Positions 1 to 14,782 of a DNA stretch of 64,000 bases are shown one piece after another. The notes beneath the pieces were generated by a model that made no database searches, was not told the origin of the DNA, and was given only the letters and a program-made list of their open reading frames with translations. Position 1 is the stretch's first letter, and each line of letters starts with the position of its first letter. The DNA is from Diospyros lotus (lineage: Eukaryota; Streptophyta; Magnoliopsida; Ericales; Ebenaceae): positions 37,525,192 through 37,589,191 of the forward strand of contig NC_068349.1 in NCBI RefSeq assembly GCF_014633365.1, in the 5' to 3' direction. The position numbers and the translations under genes were made by a program.

Positions 1-653
1 TGAACTTTATATTATACATAAATATCTCTTTATAGGGTCTTTTTGTACAGATCTACTTGGAATTGTTTCATTATTTCATGGAAGGGAAGAACAGCCTTTT
101 CTCTGAGTTGTTCTTTGTCATAAAGCAGCAGCTTGTCTCATCATATGAATCAAATATGATAAATATCATCAGTCAAAGATCTGTCTTGTTCAGTTACCTA
201 CAGATCTGTCTTGTTCAGTTACCTACATTTCTACATATTACATATTACATTTCAACTTGAAAGGGCATCTGGTTGTTTTCTATAGATGAATTCTCATGTC
301 TGCGTGTGAATGAGTTGTTACTTATTGTGGCGTAATACTTGGGAGTTTGGGGTTACGAGTCTGAGTGCTAACTCTGCAACTTTGATTGTGATTGCAGCCG
401 GAAGCTATGAGAACTCTGATTCAGATACAGAGATATTTCTTCATGCAATAGCCATAACCTGATGGTGGAATCATGACTCTGTAAGTGTTGTAACGCATTG
501 ACAGAAAATTTTAAGTCACACTTAGACTTGGAACTCTTTTTTACTTTTATATAGATATATAAAGGATTGATACACAAAATGTAATGCATGTAAAGTGGAT
601 ACATATGAAAGCAATGAAGTCACATAGAACCATATGAGTCCTGAAGAACATCT
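1..653. other. 3' flank of the chitinase gene, no gene recognised
   Basis: This stretch lies downstream of the minus-strand chitinase stop codon and should carry its 3' UTR and poly(A) region. Short open frames at 57-260 (plus) and 368-604 (minus) resemble no family I know. The only structure seen is the tandem duplication at 177-226. Confidence 0.5.
177..226. repeat. Perfect 25-bp tandem duplication
   Basis: Units 177-201 and 202-226 are identical (AGATCTGTCTTG...CCTAC). A perfect two-copy repeat in unique sequence suggests a recent local duplication or slippage. Confidence 0.9.
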
Positions 654-1721
<1,068 letters not shown>

Positions 1722-1986
1722 TCATATGCAGTGCATAATCAGCCATGGTTAGTTCCACCTTATCTATCAACAAATTTGTTGGGCTTGGCTTAACGTAGAC
1801 GGTGTGCTGTGCAAAACCAATTTTCTTTCTCCTAATTATTTGTCTATATGAGATTGTACTGTCTCTTAGTTACTGTCCATTCATGTTGTGTCATAAAGAA
1901 AATCTTTGGGCTTTGTCTGTTAATTGTTGGGGGCTTCGTTCTTGGTATGATAGCAGTCAATGTGAACCATCCGATAGGGAATCACT

Positions 1987-2165
1987 TTTTTTTTTTTTTA
2001 ACACATAAAAATATATAGATTAAATTAATAGGTCTAAGGGTGTAATTAAAATATAAAAAAGTTTAAAGTGTTATATAAAAAAAATTAAAGTATATCCATT
2101 AAATTAATTTTAAAAATATAATTAAAATAATAAAAAAAATTGAATAACCATAAAAAAAAATGAAA
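1987..2165. repeat. AT-rich dispersed repeat, MITE-like
   Basis: Starts with a T tract and contains phrases such as AATATAATTAAAATAAT and GAATAACCA. Close variants occur near 18880-18960. The sharing suggests a dispersed non-coding repeat; termini were not resolved. Confidence 0.5.
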
Positions 2166-2235
2166 AGACATGACAAAAATATTGATTAGGCCATGATGAG
2201 GTGATATTGTAGTTAAATTTACTGTTTTCTCGAAC

Positions 2236-2280
2236 TGGGCCTCTCTTAGTGGGCTGGCTGGTCCATTTCAACCCGGCCCA
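2236..2280. promoter_or_regulatory. TGGGCC/GGCCCA motif pair upstream of DUF2358
   Basis: TGGGCC lies at 2236-2241 and GGCCCA at 2275-2280, about 275-315 bp before the ATG at 2554. Such site-II-like elements, bound by TCP factors, are common in promoters of plant housekeeping and organelle-protein genes. Function here is inferred. Confidence 0.45.
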
Positions 2281-2553
2281 GAAGGCCGACCGCCTTGGGA
2301 TATTTCTATCTACCAATCAGAATTTTTTGTCAATTAATTAACCGATAATTCAAATTATCCAAATCCAAACCAAACTTATCCAAATCCTTTCGACCTTCTC
2401 TCCGATTTGAATTTTCATATTATCCGAGAAAAATCCAATCTTGAATTTTCTCCGGAAACGAGCACCTTCGCCTCGAATATTCAATCGCACCTATTTCTCG
2501 CCTTCGCGTCACACATGGGCTGTTCCAGGCATTCACACTTCTAGCTCCGCCCC

Positions 2554-5500
2554 ATGGCCTTTGCAATCCCCTCCGTCGAATTCTCCGCCGTCTCCGGGCG
2601 TCGCTTCGAGTGCCCGGCTAAGATTGCCCCTTGGAGTGTCCGGAAGCAAACGGTGTTGAAGAAGAATGGCAGAGTCGGGCTGGTTAGGGTTAGGGTTTCT
2701 TCGAGGATCAAGGGTTTGGAGGTTGGGGTTCCTGATTTGAGCCAGAATGTGGGGCTGTATGGGCAGTTCTCGGCTCCGGTAAAGCCCAGTACGGCGTCAT
2801 CGCCGAAGCGGAGCAAAGAGGATGAAGAGAAGCAGAATTACCATCTGAGTATGGGTTATGCGATTCGAACCCTGCGGGACGAGTTTCCCGAGCTGTTCTA
2901 TAGGGAGCTCAGTTTTGATATATACAGGTTTGAGTTCGATTCCTTGCTCTATTTCGTTTGATTTGTGTTTGGTTGCTGAGAAACCTGGGAAAAGAAGGGT
3001 TTTTTTCCTTTTTTTTTCTTTTATGAAATAAATAAATATAAATTAATCAAAACTATGATATAAAAATTGAAAACTAAAATATATTACATAAGACTGACTT
3101 AGATTTAAAAATGTATTTGGTAACATTATCCTATAATTAAAAAAGTTTATACAACACTATTAGTATAAATATAAGGGTGGCCAGTGCTAGGAGCCGTCAT
3201 AGGTTCAAGCTATGATGTATGGAAACATTTTGGGGGTGTCATTTTGGCATTTTGAAACGTTTCCTGTAAGGTAACACTGAGAAACACTAAAAAAAACGTT
3301 TATTGGTCTTTTCTTAATATTAGAAAAATATCTGCGTATTAGAAGAGAGAGGAAATGAAGAATACCTCAGAATTCTCATCAATCCAAATAAGCTGCATTG
3401 CAGTGAGTTTAAATACACGGCACCTGCCTGCTCGAACTAACTATCTGTACACTAACATAACAGAAACATAACAAAAACAACAAGTAGGCTATTTTCTAGT
3501 TGTTACACCCCCTCAAGATGGACCATGGATATCAAGAATGGCAATCTTGGATAACAATGGAAAGAGTTGAGCTGCTGGCAAGGGCTTAGTAAGCACATCA
3601 GCAAGTTGATGCTGAGTGTGTATAGGAAGCAACTTAATAAGTACAGCAACAATCTTCTCACAAACAAAATGACAATCCAACTCAATGTGCTTTGTGTGCT
3701 CATGAAACACAGGATTAGTGGCAATGCAGACTGCCACTTGATTGTCACAGAAAAGTATGTTGGGTTTAGGAGCTCTTAGGATCACTCAATTCATATGCCA
3801 ATATGATTCAGACCCTCACCCGAAATCAATCTAATACACATAAATGAAAAACTGAATTGAAAACAGTTTTAGAACAATGAAAGAAGCAACCAAACCAATC
3901 AAGAAGATGCGCAGACTTATCTTGGTTATGACCGCGTAAATGGCCCTACATCCAGCCTTGAAGATCCAAGAGAAATCCACTAAAAAAGTGATGAAACCAG
4001 TACACAAGAGTCCCCCTCACACACACACACTAGTACAATCAATCTTAGAGATTACAAAGTCTTATCTTTCTTCTAGCTTTCCTCTCACACACTGCACTCG
4101 CACATTTAGAATGAATGATCTCTATCAAACGGCTGCCTTATGTCTTCTATTTATAGACATTATGGGCGGATATTACAAGGGAAATAAAAGACTACACATT
4201 TCCTATTATACCCCCCATACCTAAGTACATATCTATACTTAGAATAATCTGTCGCTTGATACTATGGACGTCACTGGTTTCTTCTAGGGCTTACACTCGA
4301 TGCAAACAACAACAAAGTAGAGCTGGAGTAGGAGAAGTGAATTGAAATTCCAATAATAACTGAGTGAGCCATACAAGTTCACTAGCAGTAGAGTCAAGAG
4401 CCCGGTATTTAGCTTCAATAGAGGAGCAAGAAATGGTGCTTTGCTTCTTAGCTTTCCAAGAAACCAAAGATTCACTAAGAAAAATATAGAAACCAGTAGT
4501 GGACTTCCTCAAGTCCAAACAAGAACCCCAATCAACATAAAAAAAAGCTCTAAGTTGAAGAGAAGAATTAGCCGAGAAAAACAAACCTTGACCTGGGGCT
4601 GTCTTAAGATACTATAAGAGATGATGTGCAGCATCTAAATGAGGTTGGTGAGGCTGAGAAACAAATTGGCTTAGCTTATTGTTAAAACCGAACACTGTTA
4701 TGGCCCAATAGTCACTCAAATACTCTAACCGAAACAGATCACACACATTCACAATAACATAAAGTAATTAATAGACAGAACTAAAACGAGAAACAAGAAA
4801 ACAAATCACAATGCAACACGCCCGATTTACCCTGGTTCATGCCATAGAAATAACACTACATCCAACACTCCAAGAAGAGAACAATCGACTAAGAACTTCA
4901 GAAATTAGTTCAAGAATCCCTCACTCACCTTCTCTTATCTCTCGAATACAATCCTCACACGAAAAGACTCCAAGACCTATACTTAATCACAACTCTCTCT
5001 CTTTCCTCACTGCACTCGATATAAGAGAATAGAATGACAAATGATTGATCGATGAAAAGACCGGTTGGTTTTTTGACACGAACTGGACCAGTCCCTATTC
5101 CTAGTCAACCAGTTGAACCAGCTTGTCTGGTTTGGTTCTCAGATCACTGATTTACACAACTATTAGAACACATAATTTTTTTTTCTGCAAGAGAATGCTT
5201 TTGAAACTAACAATATATATATGTGTACGTGCATGTTTTATTGCTACTTAAGACTGTTCTTTTGAAATGTCTTCTGAAAATATTTAGCAACCCAGTTCTC
5301 TTTACTTATTTGATTTGGCAATATATAGGGTTTTTTAAAATAGAATCTGAATCGCACAAACTTTGATTTAACCTTTATATAATTATTTACTTGTATGAGG
5401 AAAATTAGGGAAATCAGACACAGTTACAAATCTGAATTGATTGGCTAATATATTCCATCATGAATAAGAGGCATATGTTTTTGCATATGCTTATGCACCA

Positions 5501-8500
5501 ATGCCTTGCATTTTTTGTTTTAGTTCCTCAATCCATTGAATTGGCACTTGTAAACGTAAAATAAAGCATTTGCAATGTTGTTGCAACTAAAAGTTCATAA
5601 TTGGAGAATTCTACTACAAAATTCATATTTCGTTATTATTTTGGCGAGTATGATATTTGAGATGGCAACTGAGTCACTGATTGCTTGCAAACTATATCTG
5701 TTTAGGGTGTAATTTTTCTACATTCTTGTTTTTTAAATCATCATCATCTGCATAGCTACGCCTTATCCTAACCAAATTAGGATTGGTGACATGGTTTTCA
5801 TAATGTTAGTTGACTTCTAAAACTCACATTGTCAATATTAATCCATACAAAAGAACAATGTGGAAAAATTTTATGCTAGATGTCCTTCTTGACATAAGCC
5901 TCTACCTAGGGAATGATGAGATGACGTTTTAACACTATCTTCATATGAAAAAGTTTCATGAGATGGTAGTGAATGAAAATAATTGATATAGTTGTGTGTC
6001 AAGCCTCCCGATCGAGACTTGAATTGGCAGAACAATAGGGGAATTTGGAGGGAAAGAATTCAATATTATTTTCATGAATGAATTCCCATCCTTGAGCGTA
6101 TAAGCCTTTTATAGGCTATCCCTTGCGGTTATAGCCATACTATGAGGCTAGAAATGACATTACAACATAATCGATTCAGTTGAGCTATCGCCTACATTTA
6201 AAATTTTGAAAAATTAAAATTTAGACCCTTAGGTCGTGACACTCCCCTACCCTTTAAAATCATTCTTGTCCTCAAGAATTCTTCAAAGCAGACTGGTAGC
6301 TTGAGGGAACTTCTTCAACAGCTCAGGAAGGTATTCCCAAGTGGTATGGTCGGGTTGGAGTTGCGACCATTGGATCAAAACTTGGATTAGGGGCACTGCT
6401 TCTTAGTAAACCACCCTCCTGTCTAGGATAGCTTTTGGCTCCAGGGTCTCCTCCAATTTATCTTCGATGTCTGGCAGTTGCTAACTTGTGGATGCCCCCA
6501 GTTCAATGGATCTTTTGAGCAAAAAAGGTGGAACACAGGGTGCACATTTATCCCTTCGGGCAGCCTTAGTTTGTAAACCACCTTCCTTACCTTGGGTTCG
6601 ATGATATAGGGCCCAAAATACTTGGGGTTGAGCTTGGATACAGGTGTGGTTGTGAAAGGTTGTTGTAGGAACTTTTCACCTTAAGAAACACCTTGTCTCC
6701 AACTTCAAAAGCTCGTCACTGCTCCTTTTATCCGTTGTCTGCTTCATTCTATTCCAGGCATTAGCTAGCTCCCTCTTAAGGATAGAAAGCATTTCTCTTC
6801 TCTGTTGTTGGTATTGCTCAACAGTTGCTAGGCTAGAGGAACTACTAGCTATGGTTGGTAGGAGGGGAGTCTTGTACCCAAACACTGCTTCAAAGGGGCT
6901 TCTCTTGATTGCACCATGGAAACAGGAGTTATACCACCATTGGGCCAATGGCAACCACTTGTTCCAACTCCTTGGTTTGGTGAAACACATGCACCTCAAA
7001 TGAGCCTCTGGGCATTGATTTACCCTCTCCGTTTGGCCATCGGATTGAGGGTGGTAGGCGATTGACATGTGTAAGCCCACTCCCAGCTTCTTAAATAGCT
7101 CTTGCTAGAAACTACTAGCGAAAATTTTCTCTGTCGAACACAATAGTTTTAGGAACACCATGCAATTTTATCACTGAATCTAGAAACACCCTGACCACCT
7201 CTTGGGCTAAGAACGGGTGTGTTAGGCTGAGGAAGTGTCCAAATTTTGTCAACCTATCAACAATTACCAATATCACATCCTTACCTTCAGATTTGGATAG
7301 GCCCTCCACAAAATCCATTGAGATTCCTTCCCATGCTTGCTTAGACACTTCTAGGGGTTGTAGTAGGCCAGAGTATGGCACCTGCTCATGTTTGCACCTC
7401 TGGCACGTCTCACATGCTAGAACAAAATCCACCACATCCTTCTTCTGCCTTGGCCAAAAGAATAGTTGTCGGATCTTGTGATAAGTGGCCTTGATCCCCG
7501 AATGGCCCCCTAGGGGTGAACAATGCAGGGACTTCAAGATCTTTTTTAACTCCTTGTCATCTCCTATTACCAAACGCCCTTGAAATCGGATGAGACCATT
7601 GGCAGTGAGTAGTATCCTTTCACTCTCGCTGTTTGAATTGCCAATTTAGGTAGAAGAGCTTTCATCCATCCTGTATGTGCATAACTTTGCTCCACCTTCT
7701 TCACCCACTCTGGCACTATTGCAGTAATTCCATGGCATTGGTCCCCCCAATCTTTGTTGTCCTCCCTCCTTGATAGGGCATCCACAACTATGTTCTCCTC
7801 TCCCTTGCAGTATAGGATGGTGTGGGACTAGTATAGGATGGTGTAGTCTAGGCCCATCAGCTTGGATATCCCTTTCTTTTGTAATTGGGACTACAACCTT
7901 TGTTGAAAAAGAACCTTAGGGTCTCATGATCTGTCTTGATCACAAATGAGTTGCTCTCTAAATGGTGTTTCCACTTGTCCACTGCCCTCAACACAACCAG
8001 TAATTCCTTGTCATATACTATCCATCCTAGGTGCTTAGGTTCCAAAGCTTGGCTAATATAAGCTATAGGTCTCCCCTTTTGCATTAACATCGCACCAATC
8101 CCCTTCTTGCAAGCGTCTGTCTGTACTACAAATTGCTTGGTGAAGTCTGGAAGGGCTAGCATAGGAGCTTGTGTCATGGCCTTATTTAGTGTTAAGAAGG
8201 CTGCCTTTGCTTGAGGATTCCAATGAAACCCCTCTTTCTTAAGAAGATCTATCAAGGGCTTGCTAATCACTTCATAATGCCTTATAAACTTTCAATAATA
8301 GCTCATTAATCCTAGAAATCCCCTAAGCTCCCTCACTATTAGGGGTCTAGGCCACTCCACCATTGCTGTGATCTTGCTGGGATTAGTTTTAACTCCCTTT
8401 CCTGATATAATATGCCCCAAATATCCCACCTCATTTTTGGCAAAAAGACATTTGGATAGCTTGACATACAATAGGTTAACTCTAAGGACCTCAAATGCGG

Positions 8501-11500
8501 TTTTAAGATGAGTTAGGAGTTGTTCCAGGCTTGGGCTGTAAATGAGAATATCGTCAAAAAAATACTAGAATGAACCTTCGAAGGTAAAGGGCAAAGATTT
8601 GGTTCATAAGGGCTTGAAAGGTGGTCGGGGCGTTTGTAAGCCCAAAGGGCATAACTATAAATTCATACAAGCCTTGGTGAGTGCAGAAGGCTATTTTTGG
8701 GATGTCTATGGGCTTCATCCGAATTTAGTGGTATCCGGACCTGAGGTTTAGTTTGGAAAAAATCTTGGCTCCTGCCAATTCATCTAGTAAATCATCAATG
8801 AGGGGAATGGAAAATTTGTTCTTGATGGTGTGAGAGTTGAGTTGACGATAGTCAATACAAAATCTCCATGCACCATCTTTTTTCTTGACCAACAAAATAG
8901 GGGATGCAAAAGAACTTTGGCTAGGTTGTATGAATGAGGTAGCTAACATATTAGAGATTTGTTTTTCAATCTCTACCTTCTGTGTGGGTGAATAGCGATA
9001 GACTCGAATGTTCACTGGGGTGGTATGGGGTTTAAGGGGTATGGCATGATCAAAGGGCCTTCGAGGAGGTAGGGAATTTGGCTCATTGAACAGGTCCTTA
9101 AAGTCTTCCTAAAGTACATGCAAGCTATCTAAAGTAGTTACCTTAGAATAGGTGGAGTGGGGATCCTCCTCCTTCTCTGGTTGAGCCCTTGCTATCTTTT
9201 CTAATTCCTCCCCTTCTATGGCATGGATTGAGTAGAGCTAGGATATTTGTCCCCTCTTTTTCTGCAACTAACTCCCTTTGATCAATTTGCACTCACCCTA
9301 CTCCAAACTTCCCACCAGCATTAGCTTCTTGCCTTTCATCTCCACTGTCACCTCTAACTTGTTAAAATCAAAGGTCAATGGGCTAACCGTCTTCATCCAC
9401 TCCACCCCGAGCACAATATCACAGCCCCCTAACTTCAGGATCCTCAGATCAACCTTGAACTCATGCCCCTGCATCACCCATGTGAAATCCACATACTTAC
9501 AATGGTTGTACATTTTGTGTTCGCTGGCCACGGTCGGGGTGGGGGGGGGGGGTAGTGTGGGTCAATTTGTACTTTTAACTCATTGGTCGTAGCTTCATTC
9601 AAGAAGTTGTGGGTACTACCACTATCAATGAGCGCCATGAGCTTCTTTTTCCCCACTTGGCCCTTAACTTTAATAATCTTCCCTGTAGGACCTTCCTTTA
9701 GAGCGTGGAAGGAGATCTCCTCCTCCTTCTTGACCCTACTCCTCTTCAGGTACTTCTACTGATTGCTCACCCTTCTTCCTCCTCATTATTCATCATTTCT
9801 TCCTCATCCTCGTCCTTCCCTTCCATATTGAGCAAGTGCCTCTTGCACTGATGCCTTTGGCTATATTTTTCTCCGCACCTAAAGCAAAAGCCCATCATCC
9901 TCCTGTGCTCCATTATGGTGTTTTTGTTGGCTATCGCATTGGATCCCACCTTATACCCACCTAAGGCTGTTACAAGCGCCAAAGCCTTAGAAGTTCCCCC
10001 ACTCAAGGTTCCTCCCTTAGGGAATGCCTTTGTTACTGCCTTATTCCTCCTAAAAATGGCCTCAAGTGTGAGCTCTTGTAGCCTAGTTTTCTTTGTCGCC
10101 TCCCTTACTGTGGCTGGCATCATCATTTTCACCATGGGCCTTAACTTATCCTTAAGGCAACTGATGAAACTTGGAACGAAGTACTTATCCGTGAGAGTGG
10201 GCTGAGCACTCCACATCAATGCCCCCAATTTCTCAAACTTCTCCTGATAATCAGTTACCGTTCCCTCTTGCCTTAGCTTGTTAAACTCCTCAATAACATT
10301 AGCCATATTCCTCTCCCCCAAAGTGGATGCACAGTTCCTCTGCAAAATCTATCCATCTTGCCCTCATACCCCTGGATCTGGACCACCCTTGGTACCAGCA
10401 ATCGACCACATCATTAAGATAGGCCATAGCAAGTGTGATCCTCTAGTTTTTAGGAATATTGTAGAATTAAAAATACCTCTCGCACCTACGGATCCACCAT
10501 CGCTGTTTGGATCCTTGAAACAGAGGTATCTCTAGCCTCGGCAGGGTCCTTGGCTAGATCTAGGGGAATTCAATTCCCTTACTTGATCGTCGGTCTCCTC
10601 CACATGCGAATTACCAGCCTCCCCTACTCCCCGAGGCCTCGATGTAATTCCTTGGTTGGATGTCCCTGTCTCCTTCACTAGTCGAGGAGGAAATTCCGAT
10701 GGTAACCGAAATTGTGGGAGCGTGGATAGCATGCTGATCACGCTGCTAATCCATTGGTCTATCGACTCCCGTTGCCTTGCCAATTCCCTCATACCTCTGT
10801 CTTGGGAAGCTGCCATGTCCTCCCACAGCTCTTCCCGAATAGATCGCACTTCCTTCCTACTATAGGTCACAACTTCCTACGTCTGAGTTAGGCAATACTC
10901 CATCGCCTCCATTCGGTTCTCCAATTGCTTCAATCTCGTGCCCTCTGCCATCCTGAATCATTGCTGACCAATCGCACGCCCACCGATCTACTCCGCCCAT
11001 GGCACTAGCTCTTAACTCTAAAATCATAGCCGAGGATGAACAACTCTAATACCAAATGTCAAGCCTCCCGATCGAGATTTTAATTGGCAGAACAATAGGG
11101 GAATTGAAAGAGGGAGAAAGAGAGAGAGATAATTTGGAGGGAGAATTGAGAGAGAAATTTGGGGGGAAAGAATTTAATATTATTTTCATGAATGAATTCC
11201 CATCCTCGAGCATACAATCCTTTTATAAGCCATCCCCTGTGGTTACCGCCATACCGTGGGGGTAGAAAGGACATTACAGCATAACTGATTCAGTTGAGCT
11301 ATCGCCTACATTTAAAATTTTGAGAAATTACACTTTAGACCCTTAAGTCGTGACATTGTGTTCCATCACATAGTTGATATTATGAAACCAATTTGTATAA
11401 TATGGAAAGACAACTAATTCTTATTTTGAAATTAATGGAAAAGTCGACTTAGTTCTTGTTGCTGAAGCTAAAATGTGCTTCTGATAGTAAAATATAGCCT

Positions 11501-14500
11501 TTTCTCAAGACCTGTCATTCTATCATGATGCTAAGTACCACAAAGTTTAATTGTTTAGCATCAATTACCTAAAGACGTTTGCACCTGACAATGTAACTTG
11601 TAGTCCATTTTCTTAACAATCGGAATTCCAAGTACTGACAATAAATAGCTGTGGAGCCAACTCCTTTCAAAATTGTAGTAGTTAGTTTAATTTATTCTGT
11701 TCATTTATTTCATAAAGGCTTTGGATATTAAGCCCTACATTCCCCTAGTAGGGAGCAGAGGCATGCAGCTGCCAGTTCCTATCCAGCCAACTCCAAATAT
11801 AAGACACTTGCTCCTCACACAAGGTGATGGTAGGACATGAAGAGGTGATAACAAAGGCTGGGGTCCTTGTTTGCCTATGTATATTCATGTGCGATGAACA
11901 TGGGGACTAAAGATTAACCACAGATGATACCAAAATCTTACTAGAAAGATTAATATGGCCCTTTTTGGTTTCTTTCTGACCACACATCTTATGCTATATG
12001 CTATATAATAACATGGGTGACCTAGAAATGAATTTGGCAGCTAGAATAGCTACTTATGTGACACCAAGGTGATTTTAGTTTCTCAACGGTTGGGGAAGAG
12101 GCTAGGTGTGCTTCTGATGAGTCCTACAGGTACGTGTCGGAATGGATTTAGGCATGATTTTGGGGTCCTTAGAATGATGTGAATTCACTAGCCGTACAGA
12201 TGCCCTTGGGACGATTATGCTATTGACGAGGGACCATTGATTAATAGCACACAATGGTTCCTTAGATTATACTCATGTTTTATACACTGAAATGAGATAT
12301 ATGTTACACAATGTGATACTGAGATTGTCATGATTCAAATTGATGCATGGAGAATATTTGGAATTGAAATCAGTTTTTATTGTATACGTATAAAATGGAA
12401 ATATGTTGGAATATGTGTGCTACTCATACATGCAGAATAACCGTCACTAAGATGTGAGTTCACCCCTCCACCTAACTGTCACTAAGATGTGAGTTTACCC
12501 CTTCACCTAACTATTTCAGGTGCATTTCAAGATGCTTAGATTATATTATTTCAGATGCATTTCAGAATAACCATAAACCCCAAGTCAAGACGTAGGTAAC
12601 ATGAAACCTGAAATTTATCTAACATTATTCAACTCAAAGCTTCCAAAATTCATTATAATAAAACATGGTAACAATCAACGTGTCAGTCTCATCAAAGTTT
12701 TCATGTCAACTAAATTAAAACAAAGGAAATGGTCCTAAGAAGCCCACTAAATGGTCCTCAATCTGAGTCTAACTAAGCATCTTGTGGTGCACTTGAAATG
12801 GTTAAGTGGGGTGGTAAGCTCATAGTTTTTGTGAAAGTTATCCTACATTATAAGGTGTACATATTCCAAAATATTTTCATTTGTAAATATTCTCAATGCA
12901 TCAATTTGAATCAAACAATCTCATATAGCATTATGTAGCATTTTTCTCATTTCAATGTATACAATTATAACTTACTGAGCCATTATTCACAACACAATAA
13001 TCAATGATATAAGTATACCAAAGGGTATGTGTATGACCCATGGATCTACATCATACTGAAGTATCTCAAGATCATGCTTGGGTCTATTCCCACAAAGTGT
13101 TGGACACACCCAGAGATACCCTTGAGTATCTCAAGATCAAGCTTGAGATGGACACACCCTAAACCCTAACCGATGGATCTACATCATACTTGAAGCATAT
13201 CAAGATCATGCTTGGGTGTGTTGATGGACACACCCAGACCACATTGTCCTCTTTTCCTATCATTGAGAAACGGAATCACCTTTGTTCCACACAAGTAGTT
13301 GTCTTTTAGTTGCCTGAATCATTACTTGGTCATATTTGCACTTAAAACTATCCCTTGGACTTCCCAACATAGTCCCTTCATATCACATATTCACGTGTTA
13401 TATATATATATATATATTCACAGTTCTTAGTTTAGCAATTTTCAACCTATGTTGTCAATTTAATTTCACAATTCCAAGATGTCGTATTATGTCCAAATAA
13501 AAGTTGAGAACATGATATTCATGTCAAAACATTTCCCAATCATGCATGGGAATAATATTTAAAACACACACACACACATATATATATATTCAATAGAAAT
13601 AACCACTCACCTAGTCCAATCCATAATGGGGGTCCTTAACCTGAATCATCATAATAATTCTCTTTGTCAATATAACTTGAATCTCACTAAAAAATAACAC
13701 TGAAGTAAACTTAGGGGCTTTTTGTCATTTTAGAAGCATAAGGGCCTCTCTGTCATTTGTGAAAACTTAAGGGTTTTTTTTGTCTATTTTTGAAAACTTG
13801 GGGTTAAAAAGGTTGAATAAGAAAATTTTTCTTTTCTTTCTTTTTTCTTTTTTCCTTTCAGAATGAGTCAGATTAACGCCACTAACTCAAATTTGGTCCA
13901 TCAAGTCTGTTTGGCACATAATCAAATCAGACTTAAGTATCCTTTCTGCTTTGCTGAATTAGACATGAGCCTGAAGGGTTTGAAATCAAAACTAAAGGCC
14001 TGCAGCCTTCCATCTTATCATTGACCCAAGGATTGCTGGACTTTAAAATAGCTGGTGAGCTTCGCAATGGTCAGCAATGGCTCAGGGTGGCCAAAGAGTT
14101 CTTGATAGGAGATATGATTTCGATTTTGTTCTGTTCCCATTTTGATTTAGTATTCAGATTTCAGCATTTTGTTTTAGTAAGATTTGATTAGGATTAATAT
14201 TTAGTAACATTTTTGTATTTCTATCAAGATTTGGTTAGGTTTTATATTTACAAAGATCTTGCTATTAGAAATATTTGATTAGGTTTTTTAATTTTTCTTT
14301 AGCCTATAAACGGGCCTCATGGATGGTAATCAGAGCTTAATTATTTTGAATAATATTGAATTCTCCTTCTCTCCCAGCTTTCCTTTCTTCTTGCTTCTAT
14401 TCTCCTCCTCCTCTTCTTCTTCTTCTTTGTCCTCACTTCTCTCCTCTCTCTCTTACTTTCTGCTATTTTCCCTTGCTGTCCTGCTTCAGTTCCCAGGTAA

Positions 14501-14745
14501 ACAAAACTTAGAGCAAGGGAGGGTTTTTACCTCTGATGTGTCACCGGTGGCAGTGCTCTGTTAAGGCCTTCTTCTTATTACTTCTTTGTGGCAGTGTTTT
14601 GTTTAGGCCTTTACATCTTACTTCTTCCTTTCTCTGATTCTTGCGCTTCTTCTTCTCTTTTGCACCAGCGTAAGTTCCTTAGTTTCTCTAAACTGCAATT
14701 TTTCTCTTCTCTCCTGCCTCCCTTTCACTTGATTTGTTTTGTTTT

Positions 14746-14782
<37 letters not shown>

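Larger units (their letters stand above)
5997..11355 (-). mobile_element. Full-length Ty3/gypsy chromovirus, inactive
   Basis: The LTRs at 5997-6241 and 11057-11355 both start TGTCAAGCCTCCCGATCGAG and end in TGACA. The perfect target duplication TTGTG flanks the element (5992-5996 and 11356-11360). The minus strand carries, in order, gag, protease, RT, RNase H, integrase and a chromodomain-like tail, all broken by stops or frameshifts. A primer site sits beside the right LTR and a polypurine tract beside the left one. The element opposes the DUF2358 gene that hosts it. Confidence 0.95.

Noticed and set aside
4811..5032. 73-aa plus-strand frame
   Set aside because: It lies within the LTR-like block and resembles no protein.
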